Counted from the first letter of the stretch, positions 37,547-47,164 are shown. The stretch is 64,000 nt of DNA from a bacterium (GCA_016124195.1 WGOE01000001.1:62001-126000), one strand, 5' to 3'. Translations and numbers: made by a program. Notes: generated by a model not told the origin, from the sequence alone.

Positions 37547-38019
37547 CTTTTCTGTCCAAGGGTTCAGACCGGCGCAGAAACCGGTGACCCTTCCTTTGCT
37601 GTTTGTCCGTCTGGACCCACAACGCCATGCAAGACAACACCAAAGAGCGCCGAATCCAAGCTTCGACGGATCAATCGTGTCTTCGGACATCGGCAAAGCA
37701 GGGCTTGCGGAATCACCGCAAGCCGCAACTTTTGTAACTCTGACACCGGAATTGCCGGTGCAGATATGCCAAGGTGTTGATCTAGAACTGATTCTTGTCG
37801 TTTATGACCCAGCGTGGCAGAACCGGATCTGCAGATATTCAGTTCGTAATCTCCGAGTGTCCCCCAAGTCGACGTGAATCGCATCCTCACGCTAGCAAGT
37901 CCCGGCGGGGCAGAGCAACTGAACTTCTCGCTTGACAGAGGGGCTGCGCGACCGAATCCGAAGCCTCTGGCAAAAGAGCAACGCTGGCCTGTTTTCGCGA
38001 CATTTTGCGTCCAGAATGC
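37547..38019. other. Non-coding region upstream of dnaA, oriC candidate
   Basis: About 470 bp without a gene, lower in GC than its surroundings, lie between dnaA and the rpsT terminator. Two perfect dyads with 5-base loops stand close together: GCTTGCGG-AATCA-CCGCAAGC at 37703-37723 and CACCGG-AATTG-CCGGTG at 37744-37760. No canonical TTATCCACA DnaA box was found; the nearest is TTATCCAAA (minus strand) at 38055-38063, beyond the terminator. The region surely holds the dnaA promoter; an origin is suggested by neighbours, not by boxes. Confidence 0.45.
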
Positions 38020-38051
38020 AAAAGACGCACCCCTTTCGAGATGCGTCTTTT
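38020..38051 (-). terminator. Terminator of rpsT
   Basis: On the minus strand AAAAGACGCA and TGCGTCTTTT form a perfect 10-bp stem around a 12-base loop, followed by GCATT. It is 22 bp after the rpsT stop. The A and T ends make it usable in both directions. Confidence 0.8.
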
Positions 38052-38073
38052 GTAATTTGGATAAATCCGAGGT

Positions 38074-38352
38074 TCAGACGGCCGCTGCGGCGCCCAGACC
38101 CTTCACGCGGTGGTTGAGCCGCGAGATTTTGCGCGCAACCGTGTTCTTGTGCAGAACGCCTTTGCTGACGCCACGCATCACTTCTGGCTGGGCGGCTTTC
38201 AGAGCGGCAGCGGCTGCCGTCTGATCGCCGGAGGCCAGGGCCTCTTCAACTTTGCGCAGGAAGGTGCGGATCCGCGAGCGGCGCGCCTTGTTCACATCTT
38301 GGCGCGCTTCGGATTGACGAGCGCGCTTTTTGGACTGGGCGGTATTTGCCAT
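38074..38352 (-). CDS. rpsT: 30S ribosomal protein S20
   Basis: A 92-residue S20 protein, helical and rich in Arg, Lys and Ala: [40 protein letters not shown]. It binds 16S rRNA in the body of the small subunit. It is a single-gene unit with its own consensus promoter and terminator, next to dnaA as in many Rhodobacteraceae. Confidence 0.97.
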   Translation of the reverse strand: MANTAQSKKRARQSEARQDVNKARRSRIRTFLRKVEEALASGDQTAAAAALKAAQPEVMRGVSKGVLHKNTVARKISRLNHRVKGLGAAAAV

Positions 38353-38399
38353 ATCGGTATCGGTGTCCGTTTGCGTAGGTATGATGATCTAAAGCCGGG

Positions 38400-38428
38400 G
38401 CTATAGAGGCGATGCGGCGCCGCGTCAA
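38400..38428 (-). promoter_or_regulatory. Sigma-70 promoter of rpsT
   Basis: On the minus strand TTGACG (-35, 38423-38428) and TATAGC (-10, 38400-38405) are exactly 17 bp apart. Transcription would start near 38392, giving a leader of about 40 bases before the rpsT ATG. It lies wholly in the gap after the enoyl-CoA hydratase stop. Confidence 0.75.
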
Positions 38429-38438
38429 CCTTGAAACG

Positions 38439-39209
38439 TCATTTGTCCTTGAAGATGGCCGGGCGTTTTTCGACAAATGCCTGCATGCCTTCCTTCTGAT
38501 CCTCGGTTGCGAAGCTGGCGTGAAACACCCGGCGCTCGAACAGCAATCCCTCGGAGAGCGTGGTTTCAAAGGCCCGATTGACCGATTCCTTGGCGGCCGC
38601 GATGGCCAGTCGCGATTTTCCGGCAATGGTGGTGGCAGTCTTGATCGCTTCGGCCACGAGATCGGCCATTGGGATGATCCGGGCGACAAGGCCGGCGCGC
38701 TCGGCCTCGACCGCATCCATCATGCGGCCGGTCAGGTTCATCTCCATCGCCTTGGCTTTGCCGATGGCGCGGGTCAGGCGTTGCGTGCCCCCCATGCCGG
38801 CAATGACGCCAAGGTTGACCTCGGGCTGACCGAATCGGGCGGTGTCCGAGGCCAGGATGAAATCGCACATCATGGCCAATTCGCAGCCCCCACCCAGACA
38901 GAAGCCCGAGACCGCGGCGATGATCGGCTTGCGGATCGACATGATGGCCTGGGATTCGGCCCCGAAGAGATTGGCCGAAAGCACCTCGGCATAGGTCATC
39001 GGCGCCATTTGCCGCACATCGGCACCGGCCGCGAAGGCCTTGTCCGAACCGGTCAGCACGATGCAGCGGATGTCCGGATTGGCATCGGCTTCGGCCAGGG
39101 TCTGCACCAGTTCGCCCATCAGCGTGCTGTTCAGCGCGTTCAGCGCCTCAGGCCGGTTCAGACGGATCAGCAGGACTGGCCCGTGAGTTTCAAGAAGAAG
39201 GGTTTGCAT
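38439..39209 (-). CDS. Enoyl-CoA hydratase
   Basis: A 256-residue crotonase-fold enzyme that hydrates enoyl-CoA in fatty-acid beta-oxidation. The oxyanion-hole segments are [12 protein letters not shown] and [15 protein letters not shown]. The glutamates used in catalysis are in CELAMMCD and [20 protein letters not shown]. The gene stands 3 bp after mutM in the same direction, an order seen in related genomes. Confidence 0.93.
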   Translation of the reverse strand: MQTLLLETHGPVLLIRLNRPEALNALNSTLMGELVQTLAEADANPDIRCIVLTGSDKAFAAGADVRQMAPMTYAEVLSANLFGAESQAIMSIRKPIIAAVSGFCLGGGCELAMMCDFILASDTARFGQPEVNLGVIAGMGGTQRLTRAIGKAKAMEMNLTGRMMDAVEAERAGLVARIIPMADLVAEAIKTATTIAGKSRLAIAAAKESVNRAFETTLSEGLLFERRVFHASFATEDQKEGMQAFVEKRPAIFKDK

Positions 39210-39212
39210 GGC

Positions 39213-40058
39213 TTACCTCTGACAAGTCGGACAATAGAACGACGAGCGGCCCGATTGCACAAGCCGCTTGATGGGTGTGCCGCAGGTCGTGCAGGGCGCG
39301 CCCTCGCGGTCATAAACGCGGAATGTATGCTGGAAGTAGCCCAGTTCGCCATCGGCCTGCCGATAATCGCGCAAGGAAGAGCCGCCCGCCTCGATCGCCT
39401 CGGCCAGAACCGTGCGGATCAGCGGGACAAGGTCCGACACCTGCTGCGACGAAAGGTCGCCGGCCAGACGGTCGGGCGCGATGCCGGCGCGATGCAGAAC
39501 CTCGCAGACATAGATATTGCCCAGGCCCGAAACCACGGTCTGATCCAGAAGCGCGGCCTTGATCGGCGTCAGGCGGCCGGCAAGCCTTTGCAACAGATAG
39601 GTTTCGTGAAAATCATTGCCCAGGGGCTCGGGCCCCAGACCCGCCAGCAACTTGTGAGCCTGCCAATCCGCCGTCCGCATCAGATCCATCGCGCCAAAGC
39701 GGCGGGCATCGTTGAACGTGATCCGGGCGCCCCCTTCCATCGTCAGAACGACATGGTCATGCTTTTGTGGCACCGGATGGGGATGGTGAAACTCACCCAG
39801 AATGGTGCCGGAAATCAGCATCCGCCCCGACATCCCCAGATGAATCAGCAGGGTTTCGCCCGAAGACAGGTCGGCGAGGATGTATTTCGACCTCCGGCGC
39901 AGGGTCTCCACCCTTTGACCGGTCAGGCGTTCTGCCATGCGTTCGGGCAGGGGAAACCGCAAATCGGGACGATTGACCTCGGCCGCGGCGATCTGCTGCC
40001 CTTCCATCACAGGCAAAAGGCCACGCCGGACGGTTTCGACTTCGGGCAGTTCAGGCAA
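39213..40058 (-). CDS. mutM: Formamidopyrimidine-DNA glycosylase
   Basis: A 281-residue base-excision repair glycosylase for 8-oxoguanine and ring-opened purines. The N-terminal proline nucleophile and catalytic Glu are in [15 protein letters not shown] helix-two-turn-helix region includes [16 protein letters not shown]. The C-terminal zinc finger has Cys pairs in [20 protein letters not shown] followed by CPTCQR. It is divergent from ubiE. Confidence 0.96.
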   Translation of the reverse strand: MPELPEVETVRRGLLPVMEGQQIAAAEVNRPDLRFPLPERMAERLTGQRVETLRRRSKYILADLSSGETLLIHLGMSGRMLISGTILGEFHHPHPVPQKHDHVVLTMEGGARITFNDARRFGAMDLMRTADWQAHKLLAGLGPEPLGNDFHETYLLQRLAGRLTPIKAALLDQTVVSGLGNIYVCEVLHRAGIAPDRLAGDLSSQQVSDLVPLIRTVLAEAIEAGGSSLRDYRQADGELGYFQHTFRVYDREGAPCTTCGTPIKRLVQSGRSSFYCPTCQR

Positions 40059-40134
40059 GGCAAATTTCCCTTGGGTTGAGGCGCCGCGGCGCTATGCCTA
40101 TAAGGTGCAGGCAAGGCAGGAAGGGCAAGCCCCG

Positions 40135-40881
40135 ATGAGCGACCAGAACACCACCCATTTCGGTTATCAGACCGTGAATGAGGACGAAAAGGCCGGGATG
40201 GTCCATGGGGTCTTCACCCGTGTGGCCAGCAAATACGACATCATGAATGACCTGATGTCGGGCGGCGTCCACAGGCTCTGGAAGGATGCGATGATGGATT
40301 GGCTGGCGCCGCGCCCGGGCCAGCGGCTTCTGGATGTGGCGGGCGGAACGGGCGATGTGGCCTTCCGGTTTCTGGGCCGGGCGCCGGGGGCCACCGCCAC
40401 CGTGCTCGACATGACCGAAAGCATGCTGATCGAGGGCCGCAAGCGCGCCGAGGCGGAAAGCCTGTCCGACCGGCTGGACTGGATCGTGGGCGATGCGATG
40501 GCCCTGCCCTTCGCGGACAATTCCTTTGACGTCTACACCATCAGCTTCGGAATCCGGAACGTGGTGCGGATCCAGGACGCCCTGACCGAGGCTTACCGCG
40601 TGCTGCGGCCTGGCGGACGGCTCATGGTGTTGGAATTCTCGCAAATTCCCAATGACTTGCTGCAGAAGGCCTATGATCTTTATTCGTTCAACGTGATCCC
40701 GGCCTTGGGCAAAATGGTGACCGGAGATCGCGACTCCTATCAGTATCTGGTCGAATCGATCCGCAAGTTCCCCACGCAAGAGGTCTTTGCCGGCATGATC
40801 CGTCAGGCAGGCTTCGCACAGGTAAAGTACCGCAACCTGACGATGGGGGTCGCAGCACTCCATTCCGGCTGGAAGGTCTGA
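40135..40881 (+). CDS. ubiE: Ubiquinone C-methyltransferase UbiE
   Basis: A 248-residue SAM-dependent methyltransferase of quinone biosynthesis. It has the [20 protein letters not shown] start region, the SAM loop [14 protein letters not shown] and the end [11 protein letters not shown]. The ATG at 40135 with AAGGG upstream gives the family N terminus. The stop shares a base with the start of ubiB (TGATG). Confidence 0.96.
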   Translation: MSDQNTTHFGYQTVNEDEKAGMVHGVFTRVASKYDIMNDLMSGGVHRLWKDAMMDWLAPRPGQRLLDVAGGTGDVAFRFLGRAPGATATVLDMTESMLIEGRKRAEAESLSDRLDWIVGDAMALPFADNSFDVYTISFGIRNVVRIQDALTEAYRVLRPGGRLMVLEFSQIPNDLLQKAYDLYSFNVIPALGKMVTGDRDSYQYLVESIRKFPTQEVFAGMIRQAGFAQVKYRNLTMGVAALHSGWKV

Positions 40882-42413
40882 TGCGCGGACCCCATAATTT
40901 TCTGCGCCTGATCCGCACAGGAGCGACTTTTGAACGCACCGGCGCCATGTATGTCGTGCTTGAAGGCTTCGGCGCGCCCACCAGCCTGCGGATCCTTGTG
41001 CGCGCATTGGGTTGGCCGTTCAAATGGCTGGGGCTGAAGGGCGATCCCGCCCTGCCGCCGGTGACCCGGGCCCTGACGGCGCTTGGGCCATCCTATATCA
41101 AGTTCGGGCAGATCCTCTCGACAAGGCCCGACATCGTGGGCGACCAGATGTCCCTGCAACTGAAGTACCTGCAGGATCAGCTGCCGCCATTTCCCAACGA
41201 CATTGCCAAGGCCACGATCGCGGCAGAACTGGGCCAGCCCGTCGAAGCGCTGTTCGACGACTTCTCTGAACCGGTGGCCGCCGCCTCGATTGCGCAGGTC
41301 CACAAGGCACGGCTGCGCGAGGATGGCCGTCCGGTGGCCGTCAAGGTGCTGCGGCCGGGGATCGAGCGGGCGTTTCGCAAGGACATCGACGCCTTCTACC
41401 TCGCAGCCGGCATGATCGAGGTCTTCCTGCCTTCGACCCGCCGCCTGCGCCCGACCGACGTGATCGCCCATTTCGAAGGCGTCGTCCTGGGCGAACTGGA
41501 CCTGCGGCTGGAGGCCGCCTCGGCTTCGGAGTTCACTGCCAACACGGCCAACGACGCGGGCTTTCAGGTGCCGCAGCCCCTGTGGCGCCTGTCCGGGCGC
41601 AGTGTGATGACGATGGATTGGGCAGAGGGCATCAGCCTGTCCGACAATGCCGCGCTCGACGCAGCCGGGCACGACCGGGTCGCGCTCGGCGCCCGAGTCC
41701 TGCAATTGTTTCTGAGCCATGCACTGCGCGACGGCTTCTTTCACGGCGACATGCATCAGGGCAACCTCAAGGTGGCCGCCAATGGTGACCTGATCGCCTA
41801 TGACTTCGGCATCATGGGCCGGATCGATGCCTATACGCGCAAGGTCTATGCCGAGATCCTTATGGGCTTCATCCAGCGCAATTATCGCCGCGTGGCCGAG
41901 GTGCATTTCGAAGCGGGCTATGTGCCGGCGGACCGCGATGTCGAGGCCTTTGCCTCGGCCCTGCGCGCGGTGGGCGAGCCGATCTTCGGGATGGAGGCAA
42001 GTCGGATCTCCATGGCCAAACTGTTGGCCTATCTCTTTGAAGTCACCGAACGATTCGGGATGGAGACGCGGACCGAGCTGATCCTTCTGCAGCGCACCAT
42101 GGTGGTGGTCGAAGGTGTGGCGCGCTCACTCGACGACAACATCAACATCTGGCAGGTCGCAAAGCCCGTGGTCGAAGGCTATATCCGCAGCCACGTCGGC
42201 CCGCTGGCCCTGGCCAAGGATCTGGTCAGCGCGCTTCAGGTCTTGGCCCGCTTCGGGCCAAAGCTGCCGCGCCTGGTCGAGAATCTGTTGATATCGGCGG
42301 CGGATGGGCCGAAACCGCCTGCACCGCGCCGCGGCATCCCGGTGCTCTGGGCGTTGATCGGAGCGGCGGTTCTGCTTGCGGCCGGCACCTGGGCGGGCAT
42401 GTGGATCAGGTAG
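40881..42413 (+). CDS. ubiB: UbiB family kinase-like protein
   Basis: A 510-residue atypical kinase-fold protein (ABC1/ADCK family) needed for ubiquinone synthesis. The family KxGQ motif appears as YIKFGQILSTRPD. The Ala-rich nucleotide loop is EPVAAASIAQVHKARL; the catalytic block is DGFFHGDMHQGNLKV and IAYDFGIMGR. The C terminus is a membrane anchor (VLWALIGAAVLLAAGTWAGM). Coupled to ubiE. Confidence 0.95.
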   Translation: MRGPHNFLRLIRTGATFERTGAMYVVLEGFGAPTSLRILVRALGWPFKWLGLKGDPALPPVTRALTALGPSYIKFGQILSTRPDIVGDQMSLQLKYLQDQLPPFPNDIAKATIAAELGQPVEALFDDFSEPVAAASIAQVHKARLREDGRPVAVKVLRPGIERAFRKDIDAFYLAAGMIEVFLPSTRRLRPTDVIAHFEGVVLGELDLRLEAASASEFTANTANDAGFQVPQPLWRLSGRSVMTMDWAEGISLSDNAALDAAGHDRVALGARVLQLFLSHALRDGFFHGDMHQGNLKVAANGDLIAYDFGIMGRIDAYTRKVYAEILMGFIQRNYRRVAEVHFEAGYVPADRDVEAFASALRAVGEPIFGMEASRISMAKLLAYLFEVTERFGMETRTELILLQRTMVVVEGVARSLDDNINIWQVAKPVVEGYIRSHVGPLALAKDLVSALQVLARFGPKLPRLVENLLISAADGPKPPAPRRGIPVLWALIGAAVLLAAGTWAGMWIR

Positions 42414-42433
42414 GATGGGCAATCTGCCCATCC
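42413..42433. terminator. Hairpin between convergent ubiB and ptsN
   Basis: GGATGGGCA-ATC-TGCCCATCC is a perfect 9-bp stem with a three-base loop that begins at the last base of the ubiB stop. It has no T run on either strand, but its position between convergent genes (10 bp before the ptsN stop) suggests a two-way transcription block. Confidence 0.5.
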
Positions 42434-42443
42434 TCGCGCGGCA

Positions 42444-42908
42444 TCACGCGGCCTGGGTCGCCCGCGCCTCGGTCAGGATCGCATGCAGTTTGGCCGGATC
42501 GGTGTTGGCCCGCAGCTTGGCGCAGATGCCCGCATCACGCATGGTGCGGGACACCAGTGCCAGCGCCTTCAGATGTTCGACGCCGGATTCCTTTGGGGCG
42601 AACAGGCCAAAGACCAGATCCACCGGCTGGCGATCCACCGAATCATAGTCGAGCGGTTTTTCCAATCGCAGGAAGACCGCAAAGATGTGGTCGATGTCAT
42701 CCAGCCGCGCATGAGGAAGCGCGATGCCGTGGCCCACGCCGGTGGGGCCAAGGCTTTCTCGCTCTTGCAGGCCGTCGGTCGCGACCGACGCATTCAGGCC
42801 ATAGGCTTGATTGGCAATCTCGCCCAGTTCCTGAAACAGGCGCTTCTTGCCGGTTAATTGCCCGATGACCCGGACAGCGCCGGGCATAAGCAGCTTTGAA
42901 AGTTCCAT
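42444..42908 (-). CDS. ptsN: Nitrogen PTS EIIA protein
   Basis: A 154-residue EIIA-Ntr protein, the end acceptor of the regulatory nitrogen phosphotransferase system. The phosphorylated histidine is in GHGIALPHARLDDI. It starts MELSKLLMPGAVRVIG. It lies 40 bp after hpf in the same direction, the normal order in proteobacteria. Confidence 0.93.
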   Translation of the reverse strand: MELSKLLMPGAVRVIGQLTGKKRLFQELGEIANQAYGLNASVATDGLQERESLGPTGVGHGIALPHARLDDIDHIFAVFLRLEKPLDYDSVDRQPVDLVFGLFAPKESGVEHLKALALVSRTMRDAGICAKLRANTDPAKLHAILTEARATQAA

Positions 42909-42948
42909 TGGCCTGTTCTACCTGCTCAACCCGGGTTTCCCCGGGATA

Positions 42949-43521
42949 CTATGCATTTCTTGGGTCAATCCAGCCGATATTGCCGTCGTCGCGGACATAA
43001 ACGACATTGACCCCTCCATGCCCCTCATTGCGGAACACCTGAAACTTCTGCCCGCTCAACTCCAGCTGCATGACTGCCTCACCGACGGTGATCGAGGGGA
43101 TCCTCGTCTCCATCTCGGCGATCACGACGGGCTGCAGGGGGGCGGTGTCGGTTTCGTCCGGCTCTTCCGTTGGCGCGAGGATATACGAGGCACCAAAGCC
43201 GAATTCAACCGGCTCCGTGCGGTTCGAGTGGTGATTGCGCAACCGTCGCTTGTAGCGGCGCATCTGTTTGTCCATCTTCTCGCGGCAGGATTCGAAGGCG
43301 GCATAAATCTCGGAAGCATGGCCCTTGGCCTGGGCGTTCAGCCCGGTCGACAGGTGGATCGTCGCCTCGCACACATGTTCATGTCCAGCCTTGGAGAAGA
43401 CGATTGTCGCGTCGGTGGGACGTTGCGAGTATTTTTCGACAATCTCGCCAAGCTCGGACTTCACATGGGTCTGCAGCGCTTCGCCAATGTCGATTTGCTT
43501 GCCACTGATTTGATACCGCAT
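42949..43521 (-). CDS. hpf: Long-form ribosome hibernation promoting factor
   Basis: A 190-residue long HPF, which dimerises 70S ribosomes into inactive 100S particles. The N-terminal S30AE domain is MRYQISGKQIDIGEALQTHV with the basic helix KMDKQMRRYKRRLRNHHSNR. The C-terminal domain includes VGEAVMQLELSGQKFQVFRN and VVYVRDDGNIGWIDP. In many proteobacteria rpoN precedes hpf; here only a 210-bp gap with two small hairpins (43609-43638) separates it from lptB. Confidence 0.93.
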   Translation of the reverse strand: MRYQISGKQIDIGEALQTHVKSELGEIVEKYSQRPTDATIVFSKAGHEHVCEATIHLSTGLNAQAKGHASEIYAAFESCREKMDKQMRRYKRRLRNHHSNRTEPVEFGFGASYILAPTEEPDETDTAPLQPVVIAEMETRIPSITVGEAVMQLELSGQKFQVFRNEGHGGVNVVYVRDDGNIGWIDPRNA

Positions 43522-43731
43522 GGTAACTCCTCTACGCGTTGAAAAGCCCGCGGATCAGCCAGATCCGGGGGGTAGTCTCCTGTTATTCTGGGGGCTTGGG
43601 ACAGACCGCCGCCCATTGGCGGAGCCCCGTATCGGGGCCGCAGCGGTCGGGCAAGGCATGGCGGTTCTTGCGCTCATTCCCTCAATTTGGGGATGCAGAG
43701 GGCCACTTGTCAACTGCCCTGATCGCACATC

Positions 43732-44484
43732 TCAAATGATCCGGAAATTCTCGCCCAGATAGACGCGGCGCACCATCTCGTCGGCCACGATTTCGCTGGC
43801 GGTGCCGCTTTTGAGAACCTGTCCGTCGTGCAGGATATAGGCCCTGTCGACGATATCGAGCGTCTCGCGCACGTTGTGATCGGTGATCAGCACGCCGATG
43901 CCGCGCGACTTGAGGTCATGGACCAGATGGCGGATTTCGGCCACGGCGATCGGGTCCACCCCGGCGAAGGGTTCGTCCAGCAGCAGATACATCGGATTTG
44001 CGGCCAGACAGCGGGCAATCTCGACCCGGCGCCGTTCGCCCCCCGACAGGGCAAGCGCGGGAGCGCGGCGGATATGGGTGATCGAGAATTCGGACAAAAG
44101 CTCTTCCAGCCGCTCACGTCGCTTGTGAAAATCGGCTTCGGCAATCTCCAGCACGGCCATGATGTTGTCTTCGACCGACAGACCGCGAAAGATCGACATT
44201 TCCTGCGGCAGATAGCCGATGCCCAGACGCGCACGGCGGTACATGGGCAGCCCCGTGACATCACGTCCGTCAATCCGGACCTGTCCGGCCTCCGGTGTCA
44301 CGAGACCCGCGATCGAATAGAAGGTCGTGGTCTTGCCGCAGCCGTTCGGCCCCAGCAGGGCCACGACCTCACCGCGCGCCAGATCAAGCGAGACATCGCG
44401 CAGCACCAGCCGCTTGGAATAGCTCTTGCGCAGGTTGCGCACTTGCAGCCCATGCGGGGCGAGGATGAGCGACAGGTCCTGCAT
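43732..44484 (-). CDS. lptB: LPS export ABC transporter ATPase LptB
   Basis: A 250-residue ABC ATPase that drives LPS extraction with LptFG. Walker A is LLGPNGCGKTTTFYSI (Cys where Ala is common). The Q loop is IGYLPQEMSIFRGL, the signature LSGGERRRVEIARCLA and Walker B YLLLDEPFAGVDP. The start shares a base with the lptA stop (TGATG). Confidence 0.96.
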   Translation of the reverse strand: MQDLSLILAPHGLQVRNLRKSYSKRLVLRDVSLDLARGEVVALLGPNGCGKTTTFYSIAGLVTPEAGQVRIDGRDVTGLPMYRRARLGIGYLPQEMSIFRGLSVEDNIMAVLEIAEADFHKRRERLEELLSEFSITHIRRAPALALSGGERRRVEIARCLAANPMYLLLDEPFAGVDPIAVAEIRHLVHDLKSRGIGVLITDHNVRETLDIVDRAYILHDGQVLKSGTASEIVADEMVRRVYLGENFRII

Positions 44485-44984
44485 CAGTTCTTCGGAGCCT
44501 GCGTCGGAGTGAAGGTCGTCGTCACCCGGCCGTCCATCGTGCCAAGCCCGGTCTTCAGGCTGAGCGTAAGTTTCTGACCCGACATGGCCGCCGCGCCCTG
44601 GGTCATCACGACATCGCCGGTCATCAGGATGTCGCCGGTCTCGGGCGCGTAGTCGGCGCTTTGGGCCGAAGCCGCATCGGTATCGCTGGCCAGTTTCACG
44701 CCGCCATCGGCAAACATGTGAGAGATGGTCTTTTTGTCCTTGGCATATTCGATCCGCACTGTGGCGGCCTGCAAAGTCATGGCCCCCTGCTTGACCACAA
44801 CATTGCCGGTGAACAGTGCCGTGCCATCGTTCTGGTTGACCGAAAGCTGGTCCGCCGTGACCTGAACCGGCTGGGTCGTGTCAGTCTTCAGGCCGGCGAA
44901 GGCCACGTTGGTTCCCTGCGCCTGAGACGCGGTCCCCAGCCCCAATGCCAGCAGAACAAAGGCAGCGCGCCGGATCACCCGCAT
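44484..44984 (-). CDS. lptA: LPS transport periplasmic protein LptA
   Basis: A 166-residue periplasmic bridge protein of LPS transport. It has a signal peptide (RRAAFVLLALGLGTASQAQG) and the OstA-like beta pattern (VTADQLSVNQNDGTALFTGN, KKTISHMFADGGVKL). The ATG at 44984 is preferred over a GTG at 44987 because GGAGG is six bases from it. It shares one base with the lptC stop. Confidence 0.93.
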   Translation of the reverse strand: MRVIRRAAFVLLALGLGTASQAQGTNVAFAGLKTDTTQPVQVTADQLSVNQNDGTALFTGNVVVKQGAMTLQAATVRIEYAKDKKTISHMFADGGVKLASDTDAASAQSADYAPETGDILMTGDVVMTQGAAAMSGQKLTLSLKTGLGTMDGRVTTTFTPTQAPKN

Positions 44985-45601
44985 CACAATCCTCCTTTGG
45001 GCGTGTAGACCAGCTGCACGCCACCTGTAAAATCCAATACGTAGCCCCCGGATGGCCCGCGTGAAAGATGCATTTTCTGCGCCTCGAAGGTGCCGGCCGG
45101 CCCGACGCCGGTCACCGGACCAAGGCTGGTCACATCGGTCTGATCCAGAGCCACGCGCATGCCAGAGGTTTTCACGACATAATCCGTCGAAGAGACCATC
45201 GTCACCCCGCCCTGCAGCAGGGCCGTTCGCGAGGCGTCGTCCATCTGCGCCCTCGCCGACTGGATCGTGGCGCTTGATCCATCCGACATCTCGATCCTGG
45301 CATGCACGTCACTGGCGGTCCCGGCATTGGTCGTACCGGCTACGCCCGGGCGCGCATCGGCAGCCGTGATCTTCAGCGCCGATCCGTCGCGCGTCACGCC
45401 AGCAAAGGTGGCATCGGTCAGCCGCGGCTCTTTCACGCGCTCGGCGATCGAACCATCGGCATAAGGAATGGCGTCTTCGGGCCGCACTGTGTGGCCGAAC
45501 AGAAACAAGGTCGCCAAAAGGCCCAAGGCGGCAAGCGGCAGCAGGATCTTCAGCCAGAACACGAGGCGCGAGTGCAGATTGCCGGCCCGTGCCTCTGTCA
45601 T
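44984..45601 (-). CDS. lptC: LPS export protein LptC
   Basis: A 205-residue inner-membrane-anchored protein that passes LPS from LptBFG to LptA. One N-terminal transmembrane helix is seen (FWLKILLPLAALGLLATLFL), followed by a periplasmic beta domain with TDATFAGVTRDGSALKITAA. Family sequence is weakly conserved; position between kdsD and lptA supports the call. It shares a base with the kdsD stop. Confidence 0.9.
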   Translation of the reverse strand: MTEARAGNLHSRLVFWLKILLPLAALGLLATLFLFGHTVRPEDAIPYADGSIAERVKEPRLTDATFAGVTRDGSALKITAADARPGVAGTTNAGTASDVHARIEMSDGSSATIQSARAQMDDASRTALLQGGVTMVSSTDYVVKTSGMRVALDQTDVTSLGPVTGVGPAGTFEAQKMHLSRGPSGGYVLDFTGGVQLVYTPKGGL

Positions 45602-46569
45602 CAGACCACCCCGGCGCGCAGGAGGTCGTGAATGTGCAGAATGCCCAGCGCTGGCAGGCCTGACTCGGCCTTGTCGCGCACGAAAAGGCAGGTGATCTTG
45701 CGGTCGTTCATCACGGCCAGCGCCACCTCGGCCAGGGCGTCGGGCGCCACGGTTCGCGGGTTCGGGGTCATCACCTCGGCCGCCGTTAGGGACAAGAGCC
45801 CATCCATGTGACGGCGCAGGTCTCCATCCGTGATGATGCCCTGAAGCGCCTGGTCCGGCCCCGTCACGCCCACGACGCCGAACCCATAGCGCGAGATCGC
45901 CAGCAAGGCCTCGCTCATCGGGCGGGAAGCATCGATCAGCGGCAGTTCGGTATGCATCAGGTCGCGCACCTTCAACAGCCGCGCGCCCAGCTTGCCGCCG
46001 GGATGGAAGATGCGGAAATGTTCGGGCGTGAATTCACGATGCTCCATCAGCGCCACGGCCATGGCATCGCCCAACGCCAGCATCATCGTGGTCGAGGTGG
46101 TGGGCACGATGCCGGTGCCGCAGGCTTCGGCCACGGCGGGCAGAACGACGGACACATCGCAGGCGCGCAGCAGGGTGGATTCCGGGCGCGAGGCCACCCC
46201 GATCAGCGGAATCTCAAAACGGCGGGTGTGGGCGACGATGTCCGCCAGTTCCGGCGTCTCGCCCGAGTTGGACAGAATCAAGACGACATCGCCCTGCAGC
46301 ATCATGCCAAGGTCGCCGTGGCTCGCCTCGGCCGGGTGGACGAATTGCGCCGGTGTGCCGGTCGAGGCGAAGGTGGCGGCGATCTTGCGTGCCACATGGC
46401 CCGACTTGCCCATGCCCGACACGATCACCCGGCCCTTGGCAGCCAGGATCAACTCGATGGCCGCGCTGAAACTGCCGTTGAGCGCTGCGCCAAGCTGGGT
46501 CAGTGCCGCGGCCTCTTCGCCAATCACCCGGCGGGCGATGGTCAGCGCGTCAGTGGTGGAAGATGTCAT
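45601..46569 (-). CDS. kdsD: Arabinose-5-phosphate isomerase KdsD
   Basis: A 322-residue KpsF/GutQ-family isomerase that makes arabinose 5-phosphate for KDO. The SIS domain has GRVIVSGMGKSGHVARKIAA, EASHGDLGMM and LILSNSGETPEL; two CBS domains follow (DLMHTELPLID, GIITDGDLRRHMDG, AEVMTPNPRTVAPD). Two starts are possible, 46578 and 46569; the second matches related N termini. It overlaps the end of the RNase D gene by about 20 bp and precedes lptC. Confidence 0.93.
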   Translation of the reverse strand: MTSSTTDALTIARRVIGEEAAALTQLGAALNGSFSAAIELILAAKGRVIVSGMGKSGHVARKIAATFASTGTPAQFVHPAEASHGDLGMMLQGDVVLILSNSGETPELADIVAHTRRFEIPLIGVASRPESTLLRACDVSVVLPAVAEACGTGIVPTTSTTMMLALGDAMAVALMEHREFTPEHFRIFHPGGKLGARLLKVRDLMHTELPLIDASRPMSEALLAISRYGFGVVGVTGPDQALQGIITDGDLRRHMDGLLSLTAAEVMTPNPRTVAPDALAEVALAVMNDRKITCLFVRDKAESGLPALGILHIHDLLRAGVV

Positions 46570-47164
46570 TGGGTTCATCCCAGCCCAAAAGATCCAGTTC
46601 CGCCCGGGTCGGCAGGAAGTCAAAGCAGCGCTGCGCGAGATCGAGCCGGTCTTCGCGGATCAGGATCGCCTCCAGTGCCGCCTTCAGCCGGTGCAGGTAC
46701 AAGACATCAGAGGCGGCATAGTCCTTCTGCGCCTCGGTCAGTGTCGCAGAGCCCCAATCCGAGGTCTGCTGCGCCTTGGACACATCGACGCCGACCAGTT
46801 CGTTCAGAAGATATTTCAATCCATGCCGGTCGGTGAAGGTGCGCACCAGTTTGGCCGCGATCTTGGTGCACCAGACCGGGGCGGTGCGCACGCCAAAGGC
46901 CTTTTGCATCATGGCAATGTCAAACCGGCCGAAGTGAAACAGCTTCAATGTGTCGGGGTCAGTCAAGAGGCGTTCCAGATTGGGCGCATGGGTTTGGCCG
47001 CGGGCAATCTGTACAAGGTGGGCATTGCCGTCGCCCGAAGACAATTGCACGACGCAAAGCCGGTCGCGCCGCGGGTCAAGGCCCATGGTTTCGGTGTCAA
47101 TCGCCACGACGGGGCCAAGGTTCAGGCCATCGGGCAGGTCGTTCTGATGCAGAAAATTCGCCAA
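46550..47164 (-). CDS. rnd: Short ribonuclease D-type 3'-5' exonuclease
   Basis: A 204-residue DEDD exonuclease without the HRDC domains of classical RNase D. Acidic residues are in VVAIDTETMGLDP, LFHFGRFDIAMMQKA and QKDYAASDVLYLHRL (DEDDy type). It trims structured RNA 3' ends. It leads the kdsD-lptC-lptA-lptB operon and overlaps kdsD, a common arrangement in alphaproteobacteria. Confidence 0.92.
   Translation of the reverse strand: MANFLHQNDLPDGLNLGPVVAIDTETMGLDPRRDRLCVVQLSSGDGNAHLVQIARGQTHAPNLERLLTDPDTLKLFHFGRFDIAMMQKAFGVRTAPVWCTKIAAKLVRTFTDRHGLKYLLNELVGVDVSKAQQTSDWGSATLTEAQKDYAASDVLYLHRLKAALEAILIREDRLDLAQRCFDFLPTRAELDLLGWDEPNDIFHH

Noticed and set aside
38055-38063. TTATCCAAA as a DnaA box
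   Set aside because: It differs from the consensus at one key base, stands alone, and lies between the rpsT stop and its terminator.
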